Under the pieces are notes generated by a model. The model saw nothing but the letters and a program-made list of their open reading frames with translations. It made no database searches and was not told the origin of the DNA. From Candidatus Nanohaloarchaea archaeon (GTDB lineage: Archaea; EX4484-52; DAOVKX01), in assembly GCA_030631505.1 (NCBI GenBank), contig DAOVKX010000039.1, forward strand, positions 1 to 9,671: a stretch of 9,671 nt of DNA, written 5' to 3'. A program made the translations under genes and the position numbers. Shown in pieces: positions 1-6,714 of the stretch. The first letter of the stretch is position 1; the number at the start of each line of letters is the position of its first letter.

Positions 1-2
1 AT

Positions 3-1385
3 AAAAAAATCGTGGCGCAGTTTCATGAATGGTTATCCGGAGGCGCGCTGTTGTATGTAAAAAAGAAAAAGCTGGATATAGGGCTGGTTTTCACCACGCA
101 CGCAACAATGCTTGGCAGAACTATGGCAGGCCATGGAGAAGATTTGCCTAAACAGATAGAAAAAGGGTTAAAAGAAAAAAAATGTGTTGATGTAAAAAAA
201 GCATATGGATATAACATGCAGGCAAAGCATCTGGCAGAAAAAGTATGCGCCAAGGAAGCAGATGTATTTACAACTGTAAGTGACGGGACTGCTGAAGAAA
301 GCGAATACATATTAGGAAAAAAGCCGGATATAATACTGCCTAATGGTTTGTATATGAACAACTTTCCCGCAATGGAAGAGCTTGCATACCTCCACAGAAA
401 ATATAAAGGTGAGATAGTTGCTTTTTTAAGAGGTTACTTCGCGCCATATTATGACATAGACATAAAAGATATAAGGATAATGTTTATTTCAGGCAGGTAT
501 GAATTTCATAACAAGGGCATTGACATTTTCATTAAAAGTCTTGGAAAGCTGAACAGGGAGCTAAAACAAAAAAGGTCTTCAAAAGACGTTTTTGCCTTCT
601 TCTTTATACCCTCTGACGTGAGGGGGGAAAATCTTGATGTTCTGGAAAACATATCCCTGTTTAAGGAAATAGAAGATCGTGTTGACGACCTTCTACCTGA
701 CATGAAAGAAAAAATACTGCAATCTTTGGTAAAAGGTGAAAAAACGCACAGGGAATTACTTAATTTTTTAAGAACTGAGATGTCAGAAAAGTTTAACAAA
801 CTAATTGTCTCATTCAAATCAAGAAGAAATAAAACCCTGCCATTATGCGTATTTGATTTGAATTATGAGCCGGAAAATGATGCAATAATACATGCTTTTG
901 AAGAAAACGAACTGTTGAATAAAAAAGAGGACAAAGTAAAAGTCATATTCTATCCTGTATACATATCCCCTACAGACCGGCTTTTGGCAATGGAATACTA
1001 CCCTGCAATGATAGGGTGTAGTCTGGGTGTCTTTCCATCATACTACGAACCATGGGGTTACACCCCGCTTGAAGCTGCAGCAAACGGTGTAATATCAATA
1101 ACAACAGATCACTCCGGCTTTGGCCGGTTCATACAAAAGAACGTTGGCAAAACAGGGAAGCGGGGAATTGTAGTTTTAAACATGAAAAATAAAAACGAAG
1201 AAGATGTTGTCAATGACCTCTCGCATAAAATAAAGGAAATAATTAATTTAGACAAACACGAGATAATATCAAGAAAACATGACGCGAAGAATCTTGCCAA
1301 CTTGGCCGGTTGGAAAAAACTCTCAAAATATTATATTGAAGCCCATAATATAGCACTTGAAAAATGCAAAAACAGGTTAAAATGA
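3..1385 (+). CDS. Eukaryote-type glycogen synthase (GT3), 5'-truncated by window edge
   Basis: This enzyme would transfer glucose from a sugar nucleotide to the non-reducing end of an alpha-1,4-glucan in the cytoplasm. The reading frame is open from the window edge (first codons KKIVAQFHEW), so the start and the first Rossmann strands lie outside it; compared with yeast Gsy2, roughly 150-190 residues are missing. Counting from the GTG at 12, GT3 hallmarks are FHEW (4-7), TTHATMLGR (28-36), LPNG (109-112), the phosphate-binding GRYEFHNKG (161-169), and the E-X7-E motif in FPSYYEPWGYTPLE (E336, E344). Residues about 200-260 look helical and charged and sit where GT3 enzymes carry an oligomerisation insert. 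The arginine-rich helix that binds glucose-6-phosphate in the yeast enzyme is not kept: by eye those positions are mostly Lys, His, Asp or Asn. The phosphorylated C-terminal tail is absent. The stop overlaps the next gene by 4 bases. The GT3 assignment is strong; donor and product are inferred. Confidence 0.93.
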   Translation, partial: KKIVAQFHEWLSGGALLYVKKKKLDIGLVFTTHATMLGRTMAGHGEDLPKQIEKGLKEKKCVDVKKAYGYNMQAKHLAEKVCAKEADVFTTVSDGTAEESEYILGKKPDIILPNGLYMNNFPAMEELAYLHRKYKGEIVAFLRGYFAPYYDIDIKDIRIMFISGRYEFHNKGIDIFIKSLGKLNRELKQKRSSKDVFAFFFIPSDVRGENLDVLENISLFKEIEDRVDDLLPDMKEKILQSLVKGEKTHRELLNFLRTEMSEKFNKLIVSFKSRRNKTLPLCVFDLNYEPENDAIIHAFEENELLNKKEDKVKVIFYPVYISPTDRLLAMEYYPAMIGCSLGVFPSYYEPWGYTPLEAAANGVISITTDHSGFGRFIQKNVGKTGKRGIVVLNMKNKNEEDVVNDLSHKIKEIINLDKHEIISRKHDAKNLANLAGWKKLSKYYIEAHNIALEKCKNRLK

Positions 1386-1972
1386 TAAAAAAAATATTAA
1401 TATTAACAGGCAGGTATCAGGAGAATGAAACAGTATTTGATTACTGTAAAAACCTCGCACAATTTCTTGGAAATAAAAATATTGAAACGCATATCATATG
1501 CTTTGATGATTACACCTCAGATGAAACAGCAGACAGGTTTCATTTGCATAAAATCTCATTTATGTTAGACGGGAATAATCTGTTTAACTGGACAATGTTA
1601 ATGAACAATGAGATTAAAAGAAAGGCAAGAGAGCTTTTTGAAAGCATTGATTTTGATGTAATTCATGTAAATGACTGGACAGCCGCACCTGCCGGAATGA
1701 CAATTGCAAAACTAACCGGAAAACCCTTGATATTAACATTACACTCAACAGAACATGAGCGCGGGTTTATGAAGGAAACTTCAGAAGTAATTTCAAGCGT
1801 TGAATGGTGGGCTACTTATGAAGCATCACACGTTTTCGTTCATAATCCAAGAACAGTTGAATCTGTTAAAGAGCACCTAAAACTGCCCGAAGGAAAAGTG
1901 ACGGTCCTTAACACAAAACATGAAAACTGGCAGGAAAAAATTGAAGAGGTTTATGAAATGGTGATAAATTGA
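1382..1972 (+). CDS. Orphan N-terminal half of a GT-B glycosyltransferase (GT4/GT5-like)
   Basis: This 196-residue protein matches only the N-terminal Rossmann domain of a GT-B glycosyltransferase. It is clearly paralogous to the N-terminal half of the next gene: FDVIHVNDW (91-99) pairs with FELVHTHDW, LHSTEHER (120-127) with IHSTESGR, and EWWATYEA (141-148) with EWYGTYEA. It lacks the KVGG glycine loop (RYQENETVF stands there), the C-terminal donor-binding domain and the E-X7-E motif, so it is unlikely to be a transferase alone. Its last 16 residues (from ENWQEKIEEV) resemble the C-terminal helix by which GT-B enzymes cross back onto the N-domain, as if the C-domain had been cut out. I chose ATG 1382 because it overlaps the upstream TGA as ATGA; an in-frame ATG at 1364 would add six residues. 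A regulatory or scaffolding partner of the flanking enzymes is inference. Confidence 0.85.
   Translation: MIKKILILTGRYQENETVFDYCKNLAQFLGNKNIETHIICFDDYTSDETADRFHLHKISFMLDGNNLFNWTMLMNNEIKRKARELFESIDFDVIHVNDWTAAPAGMTIAKLTGKPLILTLHSTEHERGFMKETSEVISSVEWWATYEASHVFVHNPRTVESVKEHLKLPEGKVTVLNTKHENWQEKIEEVYEMVIN
1960..1965 (+). promoter_or_regulatory. Shine-Dalgarno site for the GT4 gene
   Basis: GGTGAT lies four to five bases before TTG 1969 and is complementary to the usual archaeal 16S 3' end. It supports the TTG start over the internal ATG at 1981, which would remove the first residues of the beta-1 strand. Confidence 0.7.
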
Positions 1973-3123
1973 ACATACTTATGACAACCTGGGAATATCC
2001 TCCTTATAAAGTAGGGGGTATTGCAAGCCATTGTTATGATTTGTCCAGAGCACTTGCCAGGCAGGGCCATAATGTCCACATTTTGGCTTATGGAAACGAA
2101 GAGAAAACGGAAAATTATGACAATGTCACAGTGCATAGGATACCTTCAACAAATGCACCTGACACAATAAGCTGGGCAATGTTTTTAGGGCACAGAATGG
2201 AGAAAAAAGCCATTGAATTGCATAAAGAAGACAAATTTGAATTAGTGCATACTCATGACTGGATGGGTGTTCCGGCAGGAGTTGGTATCAAAAAAACTTT
2301 GAAGTTGCCATTGGTTTTCACAATTCATTCCACAGAAAGCGGGAGGGTTGGTGTCCACAACCAATATACAAAAATGATTAATGATTTGGAATGGTACGGA
2401 ACTTATGAAGCAGACCAGATAATCACAGTCGGCCAGGATTTCTGCAATGAAGTGCGAAACCTGTTCCACCCCCCGGAAAATAAATTAAATTACATCCCGA
2501 ACGGTGTTGACATAAAGAGATTTGATTCAAACAGATACCGGGTTGACAGAAACCACTTTGCCCTAAACTGGGAAAAAATAGTGTTGTTTGTTGGACGATT
2601 AACGCATCAGAAAGGCGTGGGCCATCTTCTCAATGCAGCGCCTCATGTTTTGAAAGAAAACAGTGAGGCAAAATTTATAATAGCCGGAACAGGAGATGAT
2701 AAAAGGAATTATCAAAATCTGGCTAAATCCTTAAAACTTGATGATAAAATTTTGTTTACAGGATACCTTGAAGAAAAGGAAATGCTTTCAATGTTCAAAA
2801 CATCAGACATTGTTGTCGCTCCCTCTGTATATGAACCCTTTGGCATAGTTGCGCTGGAATCCGGCGCTGCAAAAAAACCAATTGTAGGTTCCTACACCGG
2901 AGGCCTTAAAGAAACAATAATTCATGAATGGTCAGGTCTTCATTCATATCCTGCTGACTCCAAATCAGTTGCAAATGAATTGAACAGAGCTCTTTCAGAT
3001 GACAACTGGGCAAAACGCATGGGTCGGCAGGGAAGAGGGAGAGTCGAAAAAGATTACACATGGAACAAAATCACTAACTGGACAACAGGCGTTTACGGGA
3101 AAGCTGCTGGCTTGTGGAATTAA
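1969..3123 (+). CDS. GT4 family glycosyltransferase (GlgA/glycogen-synthase-like)
   Basis: This is a complete 384-residue retaining GT-B glycosyltransferase, cytoplasmic, using a sugar nucleotide donor. The N-terminal domain carries WEYPPYKVGG (8-17, the glycine loop of GlgA-like enzymes), HDW (96-98), IHSTE (119-123) and PNGVD (177-181). The C-terminal domain has VGRLTHQKG (208-216; Arg210 and Lys215 are the usual phosphate-binding pair) and the E-X7-E motif in SVYEPFGIVALE (E289, E297). It ends in the expected crossover helix, YTWNKITNW. The TTG start overlaps the previous stop as TTGA and has a GGTGAT site upstream. Standing third in a coupled cluster behind a GT3 glycogen synthase and a half-GT, it may extend, prime or branch the same glucan, but many GT4 enzymes act on lipids or other glycans, so the substrate is open. 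It converges on the GNAT gene with 16 bases between. Confidence 0.93.
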   Translation: MNILMTTWEYPPYKVGGIASHCYDLSRALARQGHNVHILAYGNEEKTENYDNVTVHRIPSTNAPDTISWAMFLGHRMEKKAIELHKEDKFELVHTHDWMGVPAGVGIKKTLKLPLVFTIHSTESGRVGVHNQYTKMINDLEWYGTYEADQIITVGQDFCNEVRNLFHPPENKLNYIPNGVDIKRFDSNRYRVDRNHFALNWEKIVLFVGRLTHQKGVGHLLNAAPHVLKENSEAKFIIAGTGDDKRNYQNLAKSLKLDDKILFTGYLEEKEMLSMFKTSDIVVAPSVYEPFGIVALESGAAKKPIVGSYTGGLKETIIHEWSGLHSYPADSKSVANELNRALSDDNWAKRMGRQGRGRVEKDYTWNKITNWTTGVYGKAAGLWN

Positions 3124-3139
3124 TATAAAATCTTATAAT

Positions 3140-3577
3140 CTATCTAAGATCAAAAGACATCCAGAAAACTATTTCTTTTCCGGAATTGGAATAATATCTA
3201 TCATTATAACCACATTTTCTAAACCCTGCTTTTTTGTAAAGTTTCACAACAGAATTTAAAGAAGGTGCTTCGGCAATAATGCATCGATAACTTGTTTTTT
3301 TAGCTCTTTCAATCAAAAAATTTACCAATGCCGAACCTAATTTCTGCCTCCTGTGTTCAGGATTCACAAAAATATTTGAAATTTGTATTGTATTATTCCA
3401 CTTATGATATATCAGTCCTGCAAAACCAACAACCTCTTGTTTATCCACCAATAAAAACATTTCAGAGGTTTTAGAACAAATTAAATTTTTCCAATCCCGA
3501 TTTAACTCAAAATTAAACTCTTCACTAATAGCCTTTATTTTTGGTAAATCCTCAAGTATAGCTTTTTTGATTCTCAT
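3140..3577 (-). CDS. GNAT-family N-acetyltransferase
   Basis: This is a 145-residue single-domain acetyltransferase that would move an acetyl group from acetyl-CoA to an amine. The GNAT order is visible: beta-1/alpha-1 at MRIKKAILEDLPKIKAI, the beta-4 strand IQISNIFVNPEHR (64-76), the acetyl-CoA pyrophosphate loop RRQKLGSAL (76-84, matching Q/R-x-x-G-x-G/A), and motif B with N108, Y114 and the closing AGF (117-119). Overall shape is RimI-like, but the acceptor (protein N-terminus, small molecule or antibiotic) cannot be read. There is no ribosome-binding site before the ATG; a TATA-like box about 28 bases upstream suggests its own leaderless transcript. It lies last in the minus-strand block, 81 bases after the flavoprotein gene. 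Confidence 0.88.
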   Translation of the reverse strand: MRIKKAILEDLPKIKAISEEFNFELNRDWKNLICSKTSEMFLLVDKQEVVGFAGLIYHKWNNTIQISNIFVNPEHRRQKLGSALVNFLIERAKKTSYRCIIAEAPSLNSVVKLYKKAGFRKCGYNDRYYSNSGKEIVFWMSFDLR

Positions 3578-3601
3578 AAATAAGATTTTTAATTTAGGTT
3601 A

Positions 3602-3609
3602 ATATATTT
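3602..3609 (-). promoter_or_regulatory. TATA-like box of the GNAT gene
   Basis: AAATATAT on the minus strand is centred about 28 bases before the ATG at 3577. This spacing would put the transcription start at or next to the start codon (leaderless). Confidence 0.4.
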
Positions 3610-3658
3610 CTGTTGCTCAAATATTTCAATGTCTATTATAAAACCTGTCACCCTATGA

Positions 3659-4582
3659 CTATGCCCAGTAAGGATTTTTAATATATTTGAACGCGGAAAA
3701 TGTGGCAAGAGCCCCTTCGCCGATTGCTTCCGGAATTCTTCTCAATTTTCCTGTTACGTCCCCTGCCGCAAAGACACCTTTAACACCAGTCATTAAATTA
3801 GAATCAACCACAACATTGTTTGACTTGTCCAGCTTTAAGCCAGTTTTTTTCAGAAAGTCTGTATTTGGGACCACGCCCAGGCACATAAACGCATAGTCAG
3901 CATCAAGAAGTTGTTCTGCATTTGTTTTGTTATTAAAGAGCCTTACTTTTTCAACATTTTTTTTGCCCAAAATTTCCTTAACTTCGGTATTCCACAAAAC
4001 TTCAATTTTAGATTTGACTACTTTTTCTTTATTCTCTCTCGTTGCCCGAAAATCATTTTTTCTGTGAACTATTGTCACATCAGATTTTGCTTTTTTCAAA
4101 GTAGCTGCGTATTCCAACGCAGTGTCGCCGCCACCTACAACCAGAACTTTTTTGTCTTTGTATTTTTTTGGCTCTGTCAAAACATATTTTACCTGAGGTA
4201 AATCTTCGCCTTTTATCCCCAGCCGCCTGCATGCCTCACCTGAACCTGCTGCAAGAATCACAGAACTGGTTAAATACATGTTCTTGTTTGTTACAACTTT
4301 CAGCTTGTTCCTGTATTTTTTTATTTCAGTAACCCGTTCTTTTTTGATTTTCACTCCCTCGGATTCTGCATGCTCAATCATTTTTTTTGCAGCTTCTCTT
4401 CCTGTCAGGTTTTTGAATCCAAGGTAATTGTCCACATGTTTCCATGGATACGTGCTTGCAGGAATGCCTCCGGGAACATTTGCTTCAAAAACAAGAAAAT
4501 TCATTTTCAGATAAGATGCATTCAAAGCTGCTGATAATCCAGCCGGGCCTGCGCCGATAATTATAAGCTCGTATTCTTTCAT
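3659..4582 (-). CDS. Thioredoxin-reductase-like FAD/NADPH oxidoreductase lacking CxxC (ferredoxin-NADP reductase-like)
   Basis: This 307-residue cytoplasmic flavoprotein has the two-domain TrxR fold. FAD binding is shown by IIIGAGPAG (7-15) and FAAGD (271-275). NADPH binding is shown by VLVVGGGDTA (146-155) and HRKNDFRA (173-180), whose basic residues favour NADPH over NADH. Thioredoxin reductases carry a CATC pair just before the NADPH domain; here that stretch reads VKYVLTEPKK (131-140) with no cysteine, so it cannot reduce thioredoxin by the usual route. The loop GGIPASTYPWKHVDNYLGF (38-56) and the HRKxxFRA motif resemble TrxR-type ferredoxin-NADP reductases (YumC family). It is shorter than those (about 330), ending in NPYWA, whose aromatics might cover the flavin. 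Electron transfer between NADPH and ferredoxin or flavodoxin is the best guess. The gene sits downstream of gapN. Confidence 0.88.
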   Translation of the reverse strand: MKEYELIIIGAGPAGLSAALNASYLKMNFLVFEANVPGGIPASTYPWKHVDNYLGFKNLTGREAAKKMIEHAESEGVKIKKERVTEIKKYRNKLKVVTNKNMYLTSSVILAAGSGEACRRLGIKGEDLPQVKYVLTEPKKYKDKKVLVVGGGDTALEYAATLKKAKSDVTIVHRKNDFRATRENKEKVVKSKIEVLWNTEVKEILGKKNVEKVRLFNNKTNAEQLLDADYAFMCLGVVPNTDFLKKTGLKLDKSNNVVVDSNLMTGVKGVFAAGDVTGKLRRIPEAIGEGALATFSAFKYIKNPYWA

Positions 4583-4605
4583 AAAAATAAATTGTTTGCA
4601 TGATT

Positions 4606-4617
4606 TTTATATTTAAA
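4606..4617 (-). promoter_or_regulatory. TATA-like box of the TrxR-like gene
   Basis: TTTAAATATAAA on the minus strand is centred about 28-31 bases before the ATG at 4582. The short A/T-rich leader has no Shine-Dalgarno match, so a leaderless or nearly leaderless transcript is likely. A second match, TATATAAA (4632 to 4625), lies 15 bases further upstream and could be used instead. Confidence 0.5.
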
Positions 4618-4640
4618 TGGCAATTTTATATATTCTGCCA

Positions 4641-4659
4641 GTTATATCCTGCATATAAC
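4641..4659. repeat. Perfect 7-bp inverted repeat in the intergenic region
   Basis: GTTATAT (4641-4647) and ATATAAC (4653-4659) flank CCTGC. It lies just upstream of the TATA-like boxes of the TrxR-like gene and 15 bases past the stop of the MetV-like gene, so it could be an activator/operator site or a weak hairpin. In A/T-rich DNA such a repeat can occur by chance. Confidence 0.35.
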
Positions 4660-4674
4660 TCGCTCTTCAGAAAC

Positions 4675-5055
4675 TCAAAACTTTTTAACAAGATTTATAT
4701 CTCCCTTTTCATCAAAGGCAGCCAAGCCGATTGTATCCAGCGCAGATATTATTTTTCTCTTCGGGAAAAGTTTTTTCAGGTTGTAAACGCCGGCATCGCA
4801 AGTCAATGCAATAGTCGTGTCTCCTTTTAACTCATCCTTTTTCAACTGGTCAAAATCGCACGCTATTCCAACCAAATCCATATCAACTACATTAAAACCT
4901 TCTTCCTTTAACCTTTTTGCCAGTTTCTTCATCCCTTCTTCTCCACCGGTGTCGCATCTTCTCGCGCATGAGTTGCATGAAACAATGCCGATTTTGTCAT
5001 CTTTCTTCAACTGGGATTTTATCACACCAAACGGCTTGCTATCTGTCACTATCAT
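4675..5055 (-). CDS. Short MTHFR C-terminal (MetV-like) cysteine-rich protein
   Basis: This 126-residue protein resembles the zinc/iron-sulfur-binding methylene-tetrahydrofolate reductase C-terminal domain (MetV-type). The family opening MIVTxxKP is present, followed by the signature CNSCARRCDTGGEE (27-40; C27, C30, C34) in place of the usual CGxCxxxCxxGG. Further cysteines lie in GIACDF (C66) and LTCDAG (C86), and ALDT (105-108) matches the family's PALDT. Relatives of about 200 residues go on to a cysteine-rich C-terminal tail; this one stops before it, so any cluster would use only the five cysteines seen. In acetogens MetV partners the MTHFR catalytic subunit MetF; no metF is in view, so the role is open. 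A GTGGT upstream of the ATG is a weak ribosome-binding site. It starts 66 bases after gapN and may be co-transcribed. Confidence 0.78.
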   Translation of the reverse strand: MIVTDSKPFGVIKSQLKKDDKIGIVSCNSCARRCDTGGEEGMKKLAKRLKEEGFNVVDMDLVGIACDFDQLKKDELKGDTTIALTCDAGVYNLKKLFPKRKIISALDTIGLAAFDEKGDINLVKKF

Positions 5056-5087
5056 TTTTTACCACTCGAATTTAATTTTCATGATTT

Positions 5088-5108
5088 AAAAAATTGAATA
5101 AATTTTTT
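5088..5108 (-). repeat. Perfect 8-bp A/T inverted repeat after gapN
   Basis: AAAAAATT (5088-5095) and AATTTTTT (5101-5108) flank GAATA. On the minus strand it follows the gapN stop hairpin and supplies a run of six T, which in archaea is the main terminator signal. It also overlaps the most likely TATA-like region of the MetV-like gene (TTTAAATC, 5091 to 5084). Confidence 0.45.
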
Positions 5109-5109
5109 G

Positions 5110-5142
5110 AATCCTTAAAACCTATAAAGGTTTTTTAGGATT
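5110..5142 (-). terminator. Imperfect long hairpin over the gapN stop codon
   Basis: AATCCTTAAAACC (5110-5122) and GGTTTTTTAGGATT (5129-5142) are reverse complements apart from a one-base bulge and one A/T difference, with the loop TATAAA between. The hairpin covers the last codons of gapN and its TAG, and a T run follows on the minus strand. It could end or stabilise the gapN mRNA, or set a lower level for the next gene. Confidence 0.5.
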
Positions 5143-6612
5143 AAACACGATTGTATGCAATTTTGTCATTTCCTCTATGCTTGTTTTTACGCCTTCCCGT
5201 CCCATCCCGGAACTCTTGTCCCCTCCAAAAGGGAAGTTTCCTACTCCATGTGCGGGAGCGGCGTTTATCTGGACCGTCCCGCTTTCCACTCTCAAACCAG
5301 CATCTATCGCCTTGTTTATACCATTTGTGAATACAGAGGAATCCAGACCAAATTCAGACTGATTTGCAATTCTGATTGCCTCTTCATAATTTTTAACTCT
5401 TATTATTGTCACAACAGGGCCAAAAGTTTCTTCCCACGCTATCCTCATTTTAGTGGTAACTTTGTCCAGAATTGTTGGCTGGTAAAACAAACCTTTTCCT
5501 TTATTCCCACCCAATAAAACTTTCGCGCCTTTTTTCCTCGCATCCTCAACAAGTTCATCAACTTTTTTAACTGCAGTTTCATTTATCATCGGACCGATCA
5601 AAGTATCTGAATCTTTTGGATTGCCGACTTTCCACTTCTTCACTTCAGACACTACTTTTTTAACAAAAACATCGGCAACTTTCCCAGCAACCAAAATCCT
5701 GCTTATAGCATCGCACCTCTGCCCGGAAAATTTCAATGCGCCGGTTACGCATTCTTTCGCTGCCATATCCAGATCAGCATCCTCAAAAACAAGCCCGGGA
5801 CATTTTCCACCTAACTCCATCTGAAGCCGCTTCATGCCGGCAATTTTGGCTGCATGCTTCCCAACATCAGATGAACCTGTAAAAGATATCATATCTATCT
5901 TTTCGTGACTTATTAGATAATCACCAATCTCAGAGCCGCTCCCGGAAACCATGTTCAGCACGCCGTCAGGCAACCCTGCGTCCTGCATAAGTTTGGCAAG
6001 CATAAACAAACAGATAGGGTCATCGCTTGCCGGCTTCACAACAAGAGAATTCCCTGCAGCCAATGCAGGAGCTATTTTTGCAGTCCCTATAAACAAAGGG
6101 TAATTAAAAGGGCATACTGCCAGAACCACACCAACAGGCTGCCGTATAACTATACCTATTTTCTCCTGATGCCAGGGAACATTATCCCCTTTCAGCACAT
6201 CTCCAGTAATCTGTTTTGTCTCATCTGCTGCAAATTTAAATCTCTCAATTGTGGCTTCAACCTCACCACCAGCAACCTTAACAGGTTTACCTGATTCTGC
6301 AACTATTACATTAACAAAATCATCCTTATGTTCGGAAACTAAATCCGCAATTTTATCTAAAATTTTCGCTCTGTCATATGCGCTCATATTAGCAATTTTT
6401 TTCTTTGCATCAAATGCGGATTTCACAGCGTTTTCCGCATCATCCCTTGCCGCTTTCTGAACGCGCCCGACAATCGAGCCGTCATAAGGATTCCTGACAT
6501 CAAATGTTTTTTTATTGGATGATTCAATCCATTTCCCGTTTATTAACATCTTGTAAATCTGCGTTCCGTTCTCCGAAGAAGGAAACCTGATTGCATCGAA
6601 TGTGCCTGACAT
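5122..6612 (-). CDS. gapN: Non-phosphorylating glyceraldehyde-3-phosphate dehydrogenase (GapN-type aldehyde dehydrogenase)
   Basis: This 496-residue cytoplasmic aldehyde dehydrogenase would oxidise glyceraldehyde-3-phosphate straight to 3-phosphoglycerate with NAD(P)+, bypassing ATP formation in a modified Embden-Meyerhof pathway. Catalytic residues are in place: Asn170 in CPFNYPLF, Lys193 in VVKPAS, FTGS (244-247), Glu266 in MELGGK, and the nucleophile Cys300 in FSGQRCDA. The GQRCDA signature, the late HGVGNFPFGG stretch and the ending KLHTIVFN closely recall the Thermoproteus tenax GapN sequence, which favours GapN over lactaldehyde or succinate-semialdehyde dehydrogenases, though those remain possible. 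Length is typical (about 500). No ribosome-binding site precedes the ATG; TATTAATA lies about 28 bases upstream, suggesting a leaderless mRNA. The gene diverges from nnrD and leads the minus-strand block. Confidence 0.92.
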   Translation of the reverse strand: MSGTFDAIRFPSSENGTQIYKMLINGKWIESSNKKTFDVRNPYDGSIVGRVQKAARDDAENAVKSAFDAKKKIANMSAYDRAKILDKIADLVSEHKDDFVNVIVAESGKPVKVAGGEVEATIERFKFAADETKQITGDVLKGDNVPWHQEKIGIVIRQPVGVVLAVCPFNYPLFIGTAKIAPALAAGNSLVVKPASDDPICLFMLAKLMQDAGLPDGVLNMVSGSGSEIGDYLISHEKIDMISFTGSSDVGKHAAKIAGMKRLQMELGGKCPGLVFEDADLDMAAKECVTGALKFSGQRCDAISRILVAGKVADVFVKKVVSEVKKWKVGNPKDSDTLIGPMINETAVKKVDELVEDARKKGAKVLLGGNKGKGLFYQPTILDKVTTKMRIAWEETFGPVVTIIRVKNYEEAIRIANQSEFGLDSSVFTNGINKAIDAGLRVESGTVQINAAPAHGVGNFPFGGDKSSGMGREGVKTSIEEMTKLHTIVFNPKKPL

Positions 6613-6635
6613 GTTAAAAGATATAACTTACGTTG

Positions 6636-6643
6636 TATTAATA
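6636..6643 (-). promoter_or_regulatory. TATA-like box of gapN
   Basis: TATTAATA is centred about 28 bases before the gapN ATG at 6612, which places transcription initiation next to the start codon. It is 25 bases from the nnrD TATA-like box on the opposite strand, so the two promoters may share regulators. Confidence 0.45.
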
Positions 6644-6668
6644 GTTTTTCATAATAAGCCATATTAAC

Positions 6669-6676
6669 AAATATAA
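6669..6676 (+). promoter_or_regulatory. TATA-like box of nnrD
   Basis: AAATATAA is centred about 45 bases before the nnrD ATG. With usual archaeal spacing it predicts transcription from near 6699 and a leader of about 19 bases that contains the GGTGAT site, in contrast to the leaderless layout of gapN. Confidence 0.45.
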
Positions 6677-6708
6677 GCAAAAACAACCAACTTTAATTAG
6701 AAACCTCT

Positions 6709-6714
6709 GGTGAT
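6709..6714 (+). promoter_or_regulatory. Shine-Dalgarno site for nnrD
   Basis: GGTGAT lies three bases before ATG 6718. It is the best ribosome-binding site in the window and fixes this start. Confidence 0.75.

Noticed and set aside
1382..3123. The half-GT and the GT4 gene as one gene broken by a frameshift
   Set aside because: The GT4 gene has its own complete N-terminal domain, so the half-GT is a second copy and not a detached piece. Its own start and stop overlap neatly with both neighbours.
2999..3259. An 86-codon plus-strand frame across the end of the GT4 gene
   Set aside because: Two-thirds overlap real coding sequence in another frame and the rest runs antisense into the GNAT gene; no domain is seen.
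3629..3658. A nine-codon plus-strand open frame in the gap between the flavoprotein and GNAT genes
   Set aside because: It is too short to tell from chance and has no ribosome-binding site or neighbour that would explain a leader peptide.
3911..4201. A 96-codon plus-strand frame, very rich in Phe and Cys, over the TrxR-like gene
   Set aside because: The Phe richness comes from the A-rich coding strand read backwards; it is a shadow frame.
5155..5517. A 120-codon plus-strand open frame inside gapN
   Set aside because: It lies antisense to the conserved GapN C-terminus and shows no recognisable domain.
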